A stretch of 64,000 nucleotides of DNA, from positions 60,832,500-60,896,499 of the forward strand of contig CP092863.1 in assembly GCA_030710605.1 (NCBI GenBank), in the 5' to 3' direction. Origin of the DNA: Cordylochernes scorpioides (taxonomy: Eukaryota > Arthropoda > Arachnida > Pseudoscorpiones > Chernetidae). The first letter of the stretch is position 1. Every line of letters begins with the position of its first letter. Under the pieces are notes generated by a model. That model ran no database searches. It was not told where the DNA came from and saw only the letters and a list, made by a program, of their open reading frames with translations. The translations under genes and the position numbers were made by a program. Positions 43,338 through 54,223 of the stretch are shown piece by piece.

Positions 43338-43830
43338 ACAACAATATTCAAGATATTTATGCACTGACTGCATGAAGATCATTGCTTGACCGGCTAATTT
43401 GTATAAAATAAATGTTTGATTTCTTTGATTTCGGGTATTTCAATCAATAATGGAATAATAAATTTTTGTATAAAATTTAATTGATAAATGTTGAATTATA
43501 TTATGATGCATTTGCACACCATCTGTTATCAAAATAGAAGAAATTGTTGTACGCTTTCCTGTGTGTTTTTTTTTTTTTACTTTAGACTCTAGTAAATTTA
43601 GTCTTCTTTTTTATCGCCACTCAATCATATTAAGATATCAAGCCTGTAGGGCTTGTTGATGGTGTCTGCTGGGGATTAGTAGAGCTCTTCAAAAGAGATT
43701 TAGTAGAAATTGTTTATTTTTAAAAAAGAATCATACGCGTCTATAATAGTTTCGAATTTTGATAAATGTTCAATAAAATTTGAGATAAATGAAAAAAAAA
43801 ATTGTTCCTTTAATTTTGCGGGCCAGTGTA
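43338..43830 (+). other. Tc1 3' non-coding tail with insertions
   Basis: AT-rich tail of the Tc1 element, interrupted by a gypsy-3-type LTR/leader fragment (43552-43692) and an R1 fragment (about 43690-43760). It ends at GCGGGCCAGTG before TA. Confidence 0.5.
43552..43692 (+). repeat. LTR/leader fragment, gypsy-3-related
   Basis: Matches 45799-45955: GTACGCTTTCCTGTGTG, CTCTAGTAAATTTAGTCTTC, CAAGCCTGTAGGGCTTGTTG. The first block is the reverse of CACAGAAAAGCGTACACTC in the gypsy-3 LTR. Confidence 0.6.
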
Positions 43831-43897
43831 TATGACACTATCAAAAGTACAAAATGCTAAAGCAAAGAGTTCTTTGTAAAGTTTTTTATTGATTTAA

Positions 43898-44215
43898 CCC
43901 CGAGTTTTCGAGCATTTTTTCCCTTTCTACGGGAGTAAAAATTCTATATTCCAGTCGTTTCTTTTTCTTTAAATGTAAATCTTTAACTATATGCAAATAT
44001 GCATATGTCTCAATTCATTTCATTTGCGAACGGTGTGGCCCACTGTACGTATTACATCCCAAACACGATGCGACGCCAGCCATCTCTGTTTTGAGCTCAA
44101 AGTGCATATAGTACAATATAATATAGTATATATAGCACAAGTATGTATATGTACGATGTATGTACGTATGTACAGTAAGTATGTATGTACAAGTATGTAT
44201 ATATAATAATATTCG
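43898..44215. repeat. Hammerhead-like relic and GTAT-rich low-complexity DNA
   Basis: 43898-43940, reverse strand: CTCCCGTAGAAAGGG...GCTCGAAAACTCGGGG, the same layout as the 21.3-kb modules but degenerate. 44100-44215 is rich in GTAT and GTACGTATGT steps with no gene. Confidence 0.4.
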
Positions 44216-45149
44216 GGAATATATAAATAAATGGCCTGTGTGGGAGTACAAGGGAAGATAGCTGGGTTAAAAACAACCCCCTTGGTAAACAAGTGTCTTC
44301 ATTCTCCCCTAGGGGATTTATCTTACTCAAATCGGTTTAAAAGCGGCTGGATGTGATGATCAAGGGACAGTTCTCACCGAGGTGGTCTCGACGCCAGTTG
44401 TTCTAGGGGTTGTCCTTCTATCTTTCCTCCCCGATCTATTTCCTCTCGGGGGCTCTGGATCCTATGTGTCCTTACCACCCATCACTCAACCATCACAACT
44501 GCTTCTAACCATCATGCTACACTACAGTCATCCTACAGGATAAACTACATAAATATACTTGTATGTATATATAAAACAATTTATCCTCTTATACGTTTTG
44601 ATTTATACTCCAGTAGACAATAGGACAATTAAAATAATTTATCGACATCTTGTCAATACATGCAAAGTGCACAGTCTGCACTATTTAAAAAAAAAGATAA
44701 TTATATATATACATGATACTATGTACAAAGAACATGGCGCCTCTACCACCGCTGCAGAGTTTGGTGGAGAATCACCAGCGGGTCTCCAGCGACACCACGT
44801 ATTTCGTGATCTACAAAGAATACGTAGATCGCGTACTTCGCGTACTCCAGTAGAAGGGCAGCAATTCACACAAGCTCAGCTAAATAAAAAATCCACAAGA
44901 AACTCTTTCTCTCACGATTTTGTACTTTAGATAATTTACTGCTCCAGGTGATTATTCAACTCATGGTGTATAACATTGTTTATATACAAATATACACACA
45001 CACATTAATCAGTATATATTTTGTTCATATTTATTGTTTTTTTTTAAATTTATAATTAACTATAATTAATTAATAATTATTGGATGACCTTTGTCAAATT
45101 ATTTAACAAAGATAAGCAGTTTAAGCTTATTATAGTTAGGTAGAAAGTT
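44216..45149. other. Unassigned DNA
   Basis: No domain recognised. A degenerate hammerhead-like core (TACTCCAGTAGAAGGGC) lies at 44846-44862. A (CA)n run lies near 44993-45005. Confidence 0.35.
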
Positions 45150-45960
45150 GGTTGTTTATTTGTATTTGGTTAGCGAGCTGATCTCCCAGGCTTCTGTTTG
45201 GACAAATGTGGTCATGTTTGTATATAATGAGGGTTCATTGAGAATGCGTGGATTCCACTGCGCTTCTGGTGACCACCAAGGCCGAAGCTGTCCAACTCTC
45301 GCCAACCCGCGCACGGCCAAGTGCGCCAACTGCTCATCCAAGGGCCTCTCTGCCGATCACGAGGCAAGATCAATGTCTTGCCCAACTGCCAGAGCTAGAG
45401 CTGCAAAGTTCTAGTCCTCCCGCCCTCTTCCTGCCTCCTGATCTCCGCGGACCCAATCCGGCCTAATCTGCCTCTTCCCTGACGGAAATCCTGTCCCTAG
45501 CCTCCCCAGCCTGGTCATAGTGCTTTGTATATATTCCGCTTTACGCGGCCATTGGGGCTCAAAAATCATTTTATTTTGGTTAGCAGCCCCGTTAAATAAA
45601 GATATTTCCGGAAGCGTGGATTCTTCCAGGATTTATTGTGTGGAGACGTTTAAAGCGTTCACTCTGTCCGTGTCTGGTTATCTCCACACATACCTGCGTA
45701 ACCCCATCAACGCTGCAATAAAAGATAAGTACTGGTTTTGTTATATAACAAATCATGAGTTTTTATTTTCGTTCCCATTTTTTGTTGTTGTTGTTGTACT
45801 CTTGAGTGTACGCTTTTCTGTGTGTTAAGTTACTTTTTTCTTTACACTCTAGTAAATTTAGTCTTCTTCTTCTTTCTTATCGCCGCTCAATCATATCAGG
45901 GTATCAAGCCTGTAGGGCTTGTTGATGGTGTCTACTTGAGATTAGTAGAGCTCATCAATA
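45150..45960 (+). repeat. Gypsy-3-related LTR, interrupted
   Basis: Plus-oriented: 45170-45255 has ACAAATGTGGTCATGTTTG with a TATATAA box, as in the gypsy-3 U3. 45614-45840 has GTTTAAAGCGTTCAC, CAACGCTGCAATAAAAG (AATAAA) and GAGTGTACGCTTTTCTGTG (U5). 45840-45955 is leader-like and matches 43552-43692. An insertion at 45256-45613 splits it. Confidence 0.6.
45256..45613 (+). pseudogene. Gag-type zinc-finger retroposon inside the LTR
   Basis: Bracketed by GCGTGGATTC (45246-45255, 45614-45623). The plus frame to a stop at about 45413 reads FHCASGDHQGRSCP and KCANCSSKGLSADHE...SCP, the order of paired CCHC knuckles in ORF1/Gag of jockey- and I-type LINEs, with one Cys lost. After the stop come ~200 bp of UTR and TTAAATAAAGATATTTCCGG with AATAAA. 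No ORF2 lies between knuckles and tail, so it is either an internally deleted LINE or a gag-only element. Confidence 0.5.
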
Positions 45961-46755
45961 AATTTGACAACCATAATGATTGGGTGAAGTAGAATTCGTC
46001 TACTTTTCTCATTGAGACTGGGAGCACTACTCAGTAGCAGACCGATATAACACCAATATGAAATGGCCGCCTCTGACATGAAGAACAGACACCATGTACA
46101 GCCACTTCTAACATGGAGTACAGACTCATCCTGTATCCCTGGATTAGGAGCCCTTACAGGGTACTATCAGCCGGGACAGCTGAACCCAGATTTTTTAGCG
46201 AGCTTGTTACTGCTCCTCCTTTTTCATCCGGGCTTGGGACCGGCAAAGGCAGAGTTAGTAAATTTAGTAACTTTAGGTAATTATTTAATCCAAAAAAAGA
46301 TAGGTCCAACTTTAAATAAAGTATATAGACATGTAGTACAGTGACAACCATCTTACAGCACCAAGAACGCTACTGTTCCAAGGTCAAACCAACACTTCCG
46401 TCCCCTCCAGCAATATTTACTGAAAGATTTTCTGACTTCCTCCACGGGGGAGAGAAAAAAAAACCTGGTTTCCGCTCTCGTAGATCCAGAGGTGACCTTG
46501 AGCTAGGCCTACTCTTTTTTTTTACTTCACCACTGGAGCCACAAATAGCCTCTTAACTCTTCGTGTTTTTTTTTTTTTTGACAGGCTTTCACAACATCGT
46601 GTGTGTTTTGCTGTCGTGGGTAACACTTCGGATTAATGTAGAGGGGATGGTTCATTTCAGCTTTTACATAAATATTGTCAAAGAATTTATTAATTTATGT
46701 CCATAGTTCATCTAAAATACCCATTCCAAGAGTCTAGCATCAGTATCACTATAAA
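45961..46755. other. Unassigned DNA
   Basis: Short frames only (e.g. 46063-46344) with no recognised motif. Confidence 0.35.
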
Positions 46756-46759
46756 AGGA

Positions 46760-47095
46760 AGTTCCAAAAATGCAATATAACAGCGGGATGGTAGATTTAT
46801 TATTATGTATTCACCGTAATAATATTATTCGCCAAGTAATAAGAAAAATAATGGTTTAAGAAAAAACACGAACTTTTGCGACAACCTTATAAAAAAGTTT
46901 AAAAAGCGGTCTTCATTTTCTCTCTATATATTTTTTATAAGATAGAACATTTATTAAACGGTGAAACCGCTGAGAGGGTTCACCACTCATGAACCAGGCC
47001 CTTCCATTAATTTTTCCGTTGCAGTAAGGACAGTAGAAATTGTTTTATTTTAAAAAGAATCATACGTGTCTATAATAGTTTCGAATTTTGATAAT
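46760..47095 (-). repeat. Family R1, interrupted reverse copy
   Basis: 46762-46800 (GGAAGTTCCAAAAATGCAAT, AACAGCGGGATGGTAGATTT) and 46956-47095 (CGGTGAAACCGCTGAGAGGG to GTGTCTATAATAGTTTCG) are the two halves of one R1 copy. About 155 bp of AT-rich DNA sits between them. Confidence 0.6.
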
Positions 47096-47205
47096 ATTTA
47101 TTGATCAGATTAACACGAAAAATTAATATATAACATAGTTATCCGTTATTTAGTATATGTTACTTCAAGCTTTCTGTAAATAGGTAACCAAAGAATAAAT
47201 AAAAA

Positions 47206-47480
47206 CTAGCCAAGTGACCCGGGCAACGCCCCGGATTTACCCGAAAGGCCTGTGAAGAAACATTAAGAGTATAAATGGTGACTTAAAAATTGCAATGGGT
47301 ATATTCTGGTTTCTTAGAAGCAGTATCCCAAGTAAGGTTAAAGGAAAATGCTTTCTAAGCAAAGTATATACATTCGGGCGGATACGTACATGGATAAATC
47401 CTGGGCATTCAGAGTAAATCTTCATGGAAAACTTCCACAGAGAAGAAATTCTTATTCTATGCAAAAAAAAGTAATTAACA
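47206..47480 (-). mobile_element. Helitron 3' end fragment
   Basis: On the minus strand a hairpin CCGGGGCGTTGCCCGGG, a short spacer and CTAG before T match the Helitron 3' terminus. The 5' TC end is not found, so the right border is a guess. Confidence 0.5.
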
Positions 47481-48127
47481 ATTGAATTAGAAACATGAAA
47501 TGCCTACCATTAGAAATTAATGCAATTCAATAATTCAAACGCACATGTTTTGAAAACACAAAGCAATATGGTTATAATAAAGATAAATAAAGTAAAATTT
47601 GAAAGCATACAAATTTACGATTTGAAAACTAAATAAATTAAAAAATTATTATAACTACTAATATTTGGAGAATAAAAATAAGTGTGACACATCATGGAGC
47701 CGCCGGTTATGTAAATTTCTCTTTTTTGCTTATTCATTCGAAAGAGTTACATATTTTGTAAACATAATTCTGTATATAAGGATGTGTAAGTTTAATAAAA
47801 GTGTGTCAGTTATAAATCGGGTGTTAGTGAATTGTTAGTGTCATCAGTGTGTTGTGGGCACTTTTAAGGAACCAAATAAGCTTCAATTCGGTTGGAGACC
47901 AGAAGAAGTCTGGCAAGAAGATACAGTCAAGCTCTGCCATTTAGATAAGGCCAGACATATCCAGGATGCGGCAAGCTTTCCGAGCTTATTAAGTGAGGCA
48001 GTGATCGTATCCGAAACACATGAAGTAAAAAATAATGAAAATTTTGGTATATAGATCACTATGTATAGTTCAGTATAATAATTTGAAATTATTTTAACGC
48101 ACGCGCTTATGATTATTTTTTAAATTC
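47481..48127. other. Unassigned; possible small LTR
   Basis: 47684-47841 begins TGTGACACATCATGG, contains TGTATATAAGG (TATA) and AATAAA, and ends AGTGTCA, as a short solo LTR might. No TSD or partner was found. The following plus frame (47854-48054) has no recognised domain. Confidence 0.3.
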
Positions 48128-48230
48128 AACAATTTTCTACTGCCTTTACTGCAATGAAAAATTAATGGCAAGGCCTGGCTGATCAGTGGTGAAACCTCCC
48201 AGCGGTTTCATAAACATCTATTCAGAATTA
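48128..48230 (+). repeat. Family R1, copy
   Basis: TTCTACTGCCTTTACTGCAA, AAGGCCTGGCTGATCAGTGG and CTCCCAGCGGTTTCA match R1. Confidence 0.6.
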
Positions 48231-48439
48231 CCTGACATGAACTGTCTTAGCAGGTTACCTTTCTTTCCGCATCGCTTTTAACTTCTATATATAGTATAGA
48301 CTTCCTAAAAAAAGGGAGGGGGGAGAAGTCCGACCACTTCAGTTCCCCCCAGGACCCTTGGAATATTTGACCAAATTCTGGTTCGTTTCCAAGGTAACTA
48401 ACGTGGCAACGGCACTCATTTTCCAATGAGAGCAGCAGC

Positions 48440-48535
48440 TTTACACACCCAAGATAGTGGACATTGCGACTGCTGTGATAGAGATGCATGGAGACATCTG
48501 AGGCTCTTCATTGGACATGACAACAACAACGACTT
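48440..48535 (+). pseudogene. CAA-tailed LINE 3' end, third copy
   Basis: ACTGCTGTGATAGAGATGCA, CATCTGAGGCTCTTCATTGG and GACAACAACAACGAC are the forward version of the 3' ends at 1900 and 3491. Only ~90 bp survive. Confidence 0.6.
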
Positions 48536-48715
48536 CCTAAAACTATCAACAGTATCAGCTCTACACTAACAGCTTCTGTTAAACTCAGTAGGTGGCAACT
48601 TTACTGCCTTCTTTTCAACGTACATAACTGACTTGTCACATTTAAGGAATTTGGAAAACTAGTGGTTTATTTCCAATTGCAAAGCAGATAGGGTTTAAAT
48701 CATCTCGATATTCTT

Positions 48716-48986
48716 TCTTTTTTTTTTTTTGCTTATCCTTAGTACACGTGGTACAGACCATGATAATTATGGTGGGTAGAAGTAGGCGACTGATTTTACT
48801 GTAAGTGTACCACATGTCTACACATGTAAAAAGCAGTTCTACTTTGCACTCGCTGGTGGGGTTTGACTTTTGTAATAATCGGGGGCCATTGGGACATTCT
48901 TTTAAAATCAGAAAAAAGTGTCCAATCGAACCTGGGTCGTAGCGGTCGAAAACCAACGGTTTAGACCATTCTTCTATCGACCCCCT
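48716..48986 (-). repeat. tRNA-derived SINE, copy 2
   Basis: Same family as 20386-20692, shorter in the middle. Flanked by the 11-bp TSD TCGATATTCTT (48705-48715, 48987-48997). Box B reads AGGTTCGATTGG; the A-tail is the T-run at 48718-48730. Confidence 0.8.
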
Positions 48987-49424
48987 TCGATATTCTTGAT
49001 TCAAGGGATTTATATTGCACCGTTCCCGTGGTAGCAAAGCAATATACAATCTCCTTATATCACTGATTCTCAGAATACTGTAGCTCTTATCTCCGAGCGG
49101 AATCAACCAGAATCTTATCTCTTACAGTTCGCTACCGTTCTCGTTATCAACTCTTCAGGTTTCAACACGCGTGTCTCCTCGTAGCCTGTCACTGACACTA
49201 TACGTTAAGTTTTACCTTTCATTACCTTGTACTTCTCAGAATTAATTATACTGACTTGGCTTCTTGTATTATATAATAGGTGTCACATATTACTGTTAAT
49301 TTTCATCTCAATTATTGGCATATTTCCAAATTGGTCTCCGCGACATGAACGCGACAATCTCAGCATTATTAAGAGTATTGCTTTAGACAAACATAGAATC
49401 TGACTTTAGAAATCACTGGTTATA

Positions 49425-49701
49425 GACAATTTAAACAATTTTATTGATTCTTCTAATCAAATTTTACAAAAGTGGAAAAATATATAATAAAATAGTGAAT
49501 AAAGGGTAGATAAAAATGTAGGGGAATATATATAGTTGTGTATGTGTACAAATTTCTTCAGCAAGGAAGACTTCCCCACCTTGAGAGAGTCCTCCTCCAG
49601 ACAAGGTCTTCTTGAACACTTCTCAGTTCCACGCCGAGGAAGTACCTATAGATGTGTGTCTTGGCAGACGCCAGGATGGCCATGGTGTCATCGTCTAGGC
49701 C
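49425..49701 (-). pseudogene. 5'-truncated LINE, sister of 137-571
   Basis: Encodes TMAILASAKTHIYRYF and WRRTLSRWGSLP, matching LSILASAKSRINRYF and WRRILLRWGRTP in the first copy. The 3' end has AATAAA then AATTGTC. TSD ATCACTGGTTATA (49412-49424, 49702-49714), 13 bp, within the decayed gypsy. Confidence 0.8.
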
Positions 49702-50489
49702 ATCACTGGTTATATATTCTAACCTATACTCAGGTCGACTTTGTCTGATTTCGCCCAAAAATTTAGTCAATCTTTCTATCAAACCTTAAGGTCCTTAATG
49801 CACTGTTCATTTTCGTGCTTCATTCTATCTACAAAGGCATTATGCTTCTTCATCTCACTCTTAATACTATTTATTTCCTGATTCCCTTCCGCTGAACATA
49901 CCCCTTTCATAAAGCTGCAACGATGTTCTATACTATATTTCGTGGCCATGAGACTAACTGTCTTGTCTATTGATTTGGCCTCAATGCAAACAATATCCTC
50001 TTTTCCTCGAGAATATTCTCAAAAAATTTCGTGAAACCAGGCTGTTGTCAAATCTATTATCTAATTTATCTCTAATGGCCAGAAATCTCTCCTTAAAAAA
50101 TACAGGGCTTTCCCCACTTTCTCAATAAGACCATCTTTTAATTTAAGGCATTCCCTAATACCACGTGCTTTCTTTGGGTTCATTAAAGTTCAGTTTACTA
50201 ACAATAGTTTTGAAACTGCTATCGTTACAGATACCCATCTCCTATATGCTAAATAGAATCTTAGGGGATAGAGCCTCGAAAATTAGCAGTGCTTTGACAT
50301 CGGCATCCCATTTGCCTGGGTTTTAAGCTCGACTTTCCGGGTGAAAGTCTCAAGATCAACCCCATTAAACACTGACAATTTAGACAAAGAGTTCACAATT
50401 ATGAGAGTGTAAAAACACACACACAAATTTAAAAATCGTTTGTAAAAAATTACAGGAATTTACAGTGCAAACACCAGTAATCCTGGCAA

Positions 50490-50870
50490 GCTCGCCAAAG
50501 ACAGCAATTAATTTTTTTTGTGGGATTAAACACAAAAGATACTAAGGTATAACATACTGTAAATCGAGCACAATAAAAATATACAACAACAACAAAACGA
50601 AAGGAATGAGGTAAAACGACACGATAAATTCAATCAAAATAGTTCTTATCTTTTTTTCCAGGGTTGATGTGAGCACAGACCGGGCTTCACAGGTATGTGA
50701 GGAGATCACCAGGCACAAACCAAGCATACTCGTACAGAACACGTTTTTAAAGCGTCTCTACACAACTCTCGTGAGAGTGACCCTCGCATCACCTTTAAAC
50801 CCTTTTATCTATAAAAAAATGTATCCAATGAAAAGGCGTGGAAGATCAATTTTCTAAAAAAAATCAAATA
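50490..50870 (-). repeat. LTR of the decayed gypsy-3 relative
   Basis: Has the CAGGTATGTGAGGAGATCACCAG-type block in common with the solo LTR at 39890-40290 (CAGGTATGT..., AAGCGTCTCTAC). The adjacent CCTGGCAAGCTCGCCAAAG resembles the putative primer site of gypsy-3 (CCTGGCAAGGCTCACCAA). Confidence 0.6.
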
Positions 50871-51582
50871 CGAAACATTTTTTCCAGCTAACCCAAAAAA
50901 TTTTACATTAGAAGTAATCAAAGACAGAACGCCCCCGGGGATATAACCATGTAAGCATGCTATGCTGCTCATGAGACCAAAAGGTCATAACCTGCTCTGT
51001 CAAATTTATTAAAGATTCCACCTTCTGTAGACTTTGTTCCAATAATTTCTCCCAATAAGGGTCTTTGATACAGGTCTGTGAAAGGCAGATAGCTACCACA
51101 TAGATGGTCGAGATCTCACAAACCTGATATCGCAGGTTTGTCTAATCAGCAATTCTTCTACACATATAATCACCGCGCGCCCCCATATGTTGGTGAAGTA
51201 CAGATCACCACCACTTTCTAACCGAGAGCCACAAGACTTGCAGACGCCAGATCCAAGATTCTTACCAACCACTCCAAGCTGGCTGATTCCAAGGACCCAG
51301 ACAAATCAGGAAACAAGCTTCCAACGTCAGTCATGCCTTCATTAGACACATGTCTAGCGTTGACCCCCGAGGAGATGACAGTCAGCACACACAAGTGGCT
51401 TTAAATAAATTCCTTCATCTTCCTCGTCCTCACACATTACCTATTTCCATCTGATCATCACACCGTGTGCCCATTTATCCACGGCAGGCTCCCGATATCC
51501 ACCAATTCAGTTCAGTAGTCCTCCCCTATAGCGGCTGAACTTGAACGGGACTCCAGAGCTAAGGACTGAGTGACCAGATCTC
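50871..51582. other. Unassigned DNA
   Basis: No coding similarity recognised. A minus frame at 50908-51099 looks protein-like in composition but matches nothing I know. Confidence 0.3.
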
Positions 51583-51854
51583 GGGAGGGATCGGACTGGG
51601 GACACAGGGATGCGAAGAGAACAGCCAGACAAGGAAAACCGCCAGTAGAAAAACCACTTTAAGTGGCTCCAACCAAATTATCCACGCTCTCTCTGTTCTC
51701 CCCGCATTCCCCTCGTCTCCTTTATATACAAACATGGCCACATTCGTCCAATGAGAAGGCGTGAGAGATTGGTTCACTAACAACCGAAAACAACATTCTT
51801 ACCGCTAGAAAACTGATCAGAAAAAATGCAAATGTTTGTCAAAATAATTTGACA
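51583..51854 (-). repeat. Truncated 3' LTR of gypsy-3
   Basis: Matches 56797-57068. The last ~185 bp of the LTR (polyadenylation signal and U5) are absent, cut at GGGAGGGATCGG. The loss removes the normal 3' processing site of the element. Confidence 0.8.
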
Positions 51855-52104
51855 AAAGGTATCCTTCCAAAAAAAAAATAAAACTAACTAATCTCCCAAA
51901 CATTCTCATTGTCCCGTAAGGAAAACCTCCCGCTGATCGGGAGGGAAAAAGCTCACGGGAGCCATGTTATAAGATAAAAAAAAAGGATTAACTAAAGAGA
52001 GGAGAAGAAATAGGCCTCCGGTGTCGTTCCGAAAATTTGCCTCCCATCTTGGGCCATGGAACAACAGCAGGAGGAAAACCAACTCCTGCACAAACTACGG
52101 TGAA

Positions 52105-54177
52105 TTACCTTGAGTAATACCTTAAAACCGCATATATCTGTATAAACATGGAGGGGGCAATACGCTTTCGCCTGGGATTTGCAGGGCGAGGATTTGGTCT
52201 CAGAAAATATGGGCTGAAATGTGCCCTGTCGAACCCTGTCGTAGGTTCGTCATGAGAATCTCCATTCTCTTGGTCGGGAACAGTCGTGTTCTCTAGCGGT
52301 GGTGGGGACATCTCTCGGTGGGGAGAGATACGACATGCACTCCCACCTTCCAGAGCCAAAGGAATCATCCTTCTCCGAGGATAGCACTCGCGTTTAGCAG
52401 CTGCGGGCTTTCTATTACGCATTCTCCTGAATGCCTTCATTCTGTCAATATGCACAACTTGTTCATCGTGCATATTGACTCCCCGCACTCTGAAATTTAC
52501 TTCAGACACTTTAGCCACCACACGGAAAGGTCCATAGAATTTTGCGGAGAATTTAGAGGATCCCTTGCCCTTAGGAACAGCCAACAATACCAAATCCCCC
52601 GTCTCAAAGGTTCTCACAGTCTGAACTTTATACTTCTTGACTCGTTCATCATAGTTTTCAGACAAGAATTTCCTAACAGTTTCCCTGGCATCTTGCATTT
52701 CCTTCAGCCTTTCCGCCAAGGATGGCTTTCTGAATTCGCTCACATCTTTATCGCTAACTTCATGATTGACTGCGTCGTAACCAAAGAGCATGTAGTGGGG
52801 GCTCTCACCTAACGCTGAGCGCACGGCATTATTGTACGCAGAAACCGCCTCACCGAGGTTGTCTTCCCAATTACTGCTATTGGCATAGTGACGCAGAATG
52901 GAACAAATGGTGCCATTAACTCTTTCAACAATCGAGTTGCAGGTAGGACGATAAGAAGTTGTGGATAAATTTTTAATACTATATAACTTACATATCTCTC
53001 TGAACAGGTCTGACTCGAATGCAGCTCCACGGTCAGATAAAATTTCTTTGCACGTTCCATATCTGTTCACTATTTTATTGACAAACTCGAACGCAGCAGT
53101 CTCTGCAGTACAATCCCTGACGGGGATAACCTCAGCGTACCTGGTGAAAGCATCAATGAACACGAGCAGGTATCTATTCCTGTTCCTAGACAAGGTAAGA
53201 GGACCCACGAAGTCTACGCATAACTTTTCGAAAGGATAGTTAGCGGGATGAATGGACATATTAGGAGCCTTCTTAAGCCTACCATTGTTCTTGGCACACA
53301 CTGGGCATGTCTTCACGTACCTATGTACATCAGACATGGCCCCCTTCCAATAGTAATGGCTTAAGACCGCGTAAAGTGCTTTCTCTACTGAGAGGTGCCC
53401 TCCTATGGGACTGTCATGGCACCTTTCCAGAATGGTATCGCGGAGAACTGGAGGTATTACGATTTGCTTCACCATCCTTCCCTTACGAGTGGGTCTACTG
53501 TCTGGACTGACCTTGACAAGACATCGGGTGGACTTGCTTATAAAATACGTGCCATCACTCTCTTCTACCTCACTGTCAGTGCTCAGAACCTTCTTGTAGA
53601 TGGTTTCCCATACAGGGCAGTTCAGCATGGACTTCTCATAGTTGGGAATGGCAGTTACCCCTTCATTGACATCGACTACAGCAACCTCAGTATTATAGGT
53701 GTCGCGGGACAGCCAGTCAGCCATCGCATTCTCCTTCCCATTTACATGGAAAAATGTTAATTCCCTGTTCTGTAGCATCAGGGCCCATTTCATGAGCCTA
53801 CGATTTTTATTCTCTAGTGACTTAAGATATTGCAATGGTTTGTGATCACAGTATATCTCCACCTGCTGACCATAGATATAGTAGTCAAACTGTTCAATTG
53901 CCATAATAATAGCCAAACACTCCTTTTCTATGGTGTTGTAGTTTAACTCGGCACCTCTGAACCTATGGCTGTATAAAGTAATAGGCTGCGGAGTGCCGTT
54001 CTTCAACTGTGATAACATACCGCCACATCCTATGTCGCTAGCATCAGTGAATATCACGAACTTTTTCCCGTAGTCAGGATGAATTAGGATGGGTGCAGAG
54101 CTAAGACAAGTCTTTAGCTTGTCATACGCACGCTGCGCTGCCTCGTTCCATTCATACCTGGTGCCCTTCTTAGTCAA
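52105..54177 (-). pseudogene. Gypsy-3 Pol, second part: RNase H and integrase
   Basis: 690 codons. RNase H: FTDASDIGCGGML near residue 43, YNTIEKECLAI and CDHKPLQYL. Integrase: HHCC finger (CHDSPIGGHLS...CPVCAKN) near 255-300 and DDE core with CVDFVGPLTL, LSDRGAAFES and NSIVERVNG. A GDLVLLAVPKGKG/FSAKFYGPFRV segment is the chromodomain-free GPY/F-like C-terminal module. The first Met lies in the RT-RNase H connection and is not a true start; the frame joins 54224-55639 through a one-base lesion. Confidence 0.9.
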
Positions 54178-54223
54178 CTCATATAAAGGGGCTGCTATTT
54201 CAGAGAAACCAGCAATGAATTTC

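Larger units (their letters stand above)
48600..50870 (-). pseudogene. Decayed gypsy-3 relative
   Basis: From right to left: LTR 50490-50870, gag-like sequence about 50350-49715 (matches gypsy-3 gag through CCTTAATGCACT and neighbouring blocks), then protease-region sequence 49411-48987 and 48704-48640. The protease region still shows HLLYNTRSQVSI, with the catalytic DTG damaged, and RISDIRRLYIALLP. A LINE 3' end (49425-49701) and a SINE (48716-48986) interrupt it with their own TSDs. No RT or integrase remains. Confidence 0.6.

Noticed and set aside
47854..48054. A 66-codon host exon
   Set aside because: No domain, no splice signals and no support beyond an open frame; the upstream TATA/AATAAA sequence looks LTR-like.
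49558..49782. A single 74-codon gene
   Set aside because: The frame is a chance fusion across an insertion junction: gypsy gag sequence to the right of 49714, LINE ORF2 sequence to the left.
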